NCBI GenBank assembly: GCA_023451115.1
Contig: JAEXFV010000121.1
Span: forward strand, 1 to 24,619
DNA: 24,619 nt
From: Bacillota bacterium
GTDB taxonomy: Bacteria; Bacillota; Clostridia; Christensenellales; CAG-138
Direction of reading: 5' to 3'
The notes beneath the pieces were generated by a model that was not told where the DNA came from, did no database searches, and worked only from the letters and a program-made list of their open reading frames with translations. A program made the translations under genes and the position numbers. Shown here piece after piece: positions 24,020 to 24,619 of the stretch (its first letter is position 1; every line of letters starts with the position of its first letter).

Positions 24020-24047
24020 TTTACATTTTGTTTATGGTTTTTTCATG
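24020..24047 (+). promoter_or_regulatory. three 11-bp-spaced PhoP/WalR-like half-sites upstream of the amidase
   Basis: TTTACA (24020-24025), TTTATG (24031-24036) and TTCATG (24042-24047) repeat with an exact 11-bp period. PhoP boxes are TT(A/C/T)A(C/T)A repeats at this spacing, and the reverse complement of the WalR box is similar. A -10 like TAAAAT follows at 24069-24074, with no usable -35, as expected at an activated promoter. Confidence 0.45.
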
Positions 24048-24068
24048 GCGAATTGCCGGCTTCAGTGT

Positions 24069-24074
24069 TAAAAT
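24069..24074 (+). promoter_or_regulatory. -10 like element of the amidase gene
   Basis: TAAAAT lies 38 bases before the ATG at 24112. The expected -35 position (about 24046-24051) reads TGGCGA and is not consensus. Confidence 0.4.
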
Positions 24075-24111
24075 AATTCGTGTAGACTTGATGGAATAGG
24101 AGACGCAGCGT

Positions 24112-24619
24112 ATGCGGCGTAAACGGTTAGCCCAATTTTTAACGGCATTTTTGGCATTTGTGACTTTCTTTTGTTGTATTGGCCAAGCCTTGGCCCTGCC
24201 AAATTTGCCTGATACCGTTATGTATCACGGCTCCGCAGGTGAAGAGGTAGCCCGCTTACAGGCTGCACTCAGGGAGCTTGGCTTATATCATAGTGAAATT
24301 GATGGCATCTATGGTAATTCTACCGCTGCTTCTGTGCGGGATTTACAGCGTTTATTAGGTGTTGACACGGATGGATACTATGGTAATTCTACCATTATGG
24401 CCTACCATCAAGTATTAAAAAACGGGGCTTTCGCTACAACGCCTATTGAGAATATTGCCTCCTCTACATCCACTTCCGCCATAGACCTTACCGGAAAAGT
24501 GATCGGCATTGACCCTGGACATCAAGAGCAGGCAGATCATGGATTAGAAGCAATCGCACCTGGATCTTCCCGGACAAAGGAGCGCATGAGCGCCGGTGCA
24601 GCTGGAGTAAAAACAGGCA
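24112..24619 (+). CDS. N-acetylmuramoyl-L-alanine amidase with peptidoglycan-binding domain, partial
   Basis: The gene runs off the right edge; 169 codons are seen. It begins with a signal peptide (MRRKRLAQFLTAFLAFVTFF, a likely cleavage after GQALA). A PG_binding_1 domain at about 40-100 follows, with two copies of the YGNST motif. After an S/T-rich linker the Amidase_3 domain starts at GKVIGIDPGHQ, with the first zinc histidine, then PGSSRTKERMSAGAAGVKTG, a pattern of clostridial cell-wall amidases. The ATG has TAGGAGA nine bases upstream. The protein would be secreted and cut the bond between muramic acid and L-alanine. The rest of the active site is outside the window. Confidence 0.92.
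   Translation, partial: MRRKRLAQFLTAFLAFVTFFCCIGQALALPNLPDTVMYHGSAGEEVARLQAALRELGLYHSEIDGIYGNSTAASVRDLQRLLGVDTDGYYGNSTIMAYHQVLKNGAFATTPIENIASSTSTSAIDLTGKVIGIDPGHQEQADHGLEAIAPGSSRTKERMSAGAAGVKTG

Noticed and set aside
1..24619. Search for CRISPR, insertion sequences, phage genes, defence or toxin-antitoxin systems
   Set aside because: No regularly spaced repeats, transposase, integrase or related motifs were seen; all genes but a few small ones belong to core families.

Overview
The window reads as chromosomal housekeeping DNA from an endospore-forming member of the Bacillota, most likely a Clostridia-type organism. Supporting signs are a sporulation sigma-K gene with its pro-sequence, a tryptophan T-box leader, RNase J, a YlbF-family protein, MutS2, the mltG/U32 neighbourhood known from Bacillus yrrL-yrrO, Shine-Dalgarno sites of the GGAGG type and consensus sigma-A promoters. 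Genus cannot be fixed from sequence alone. I see no phage, insertion sequence, CRISPR array, toxin-antitoxin pair or recognisable defence system.

Layout. Bases 1-528 carry no convincing protein gene: a possible structured RNA leaves the left edge on the minus strand, and a long hairpin lies at 405-449. A tRNA-Trp gene (minus) and a Trp-type T-box leader plus a stand-alone tryptophan synthase beta gene (plus) diverge from back-to-back promoters. From 2.6 kb to 13.8 kb nearly everything is on the minus strand: efp with a CD1247-type zinc-ribbon protein; an endonuclease-IV-fold protein; sigK; a U32-family protein and mltG; a ylbF-family gene and RNase J; a small membrane protein and homoserine kinase; and an EF-G-like GTPase. 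A small plus-strand membrane protein of unknown function (14.1 kb) faces rpsT. From 15.2 to 23.9 kb, minus-strand genes read, in transcription order, long U32 protein - mutS2 - DUF523 - response regulator - histidine kinase - HtrA. A plus-strand cell-wall amidase gene starts at 24112 and runs off the right edge.

How the parts relate. Themes are translation and RNA turnover (tRNA-Trp, EF-P, S20, EF-G-like, RNase J, YlbF family, two U32 proteins of the family that includes tRNA/rRNA hydroxylation factors), cell envelope (MltG, HtrA, a two-component system, amidase), amino acids (TrpB, ThrB) and sporulation (sigma-K). The most interesting signals are regulatory: a T-box next to the gene for the tRNA it reads; hairpins that overlap the ribosome binding sites of sigK and of the small membrane protein gene; an attenuator-like hairpin ahead of the shorter U32 gene; a long unassigned leader on RNase J; and 11-bp-spaced PhoP/WalR-like repeats upstream of the amidase, close to a PhoR/WalK-like two-component operon.
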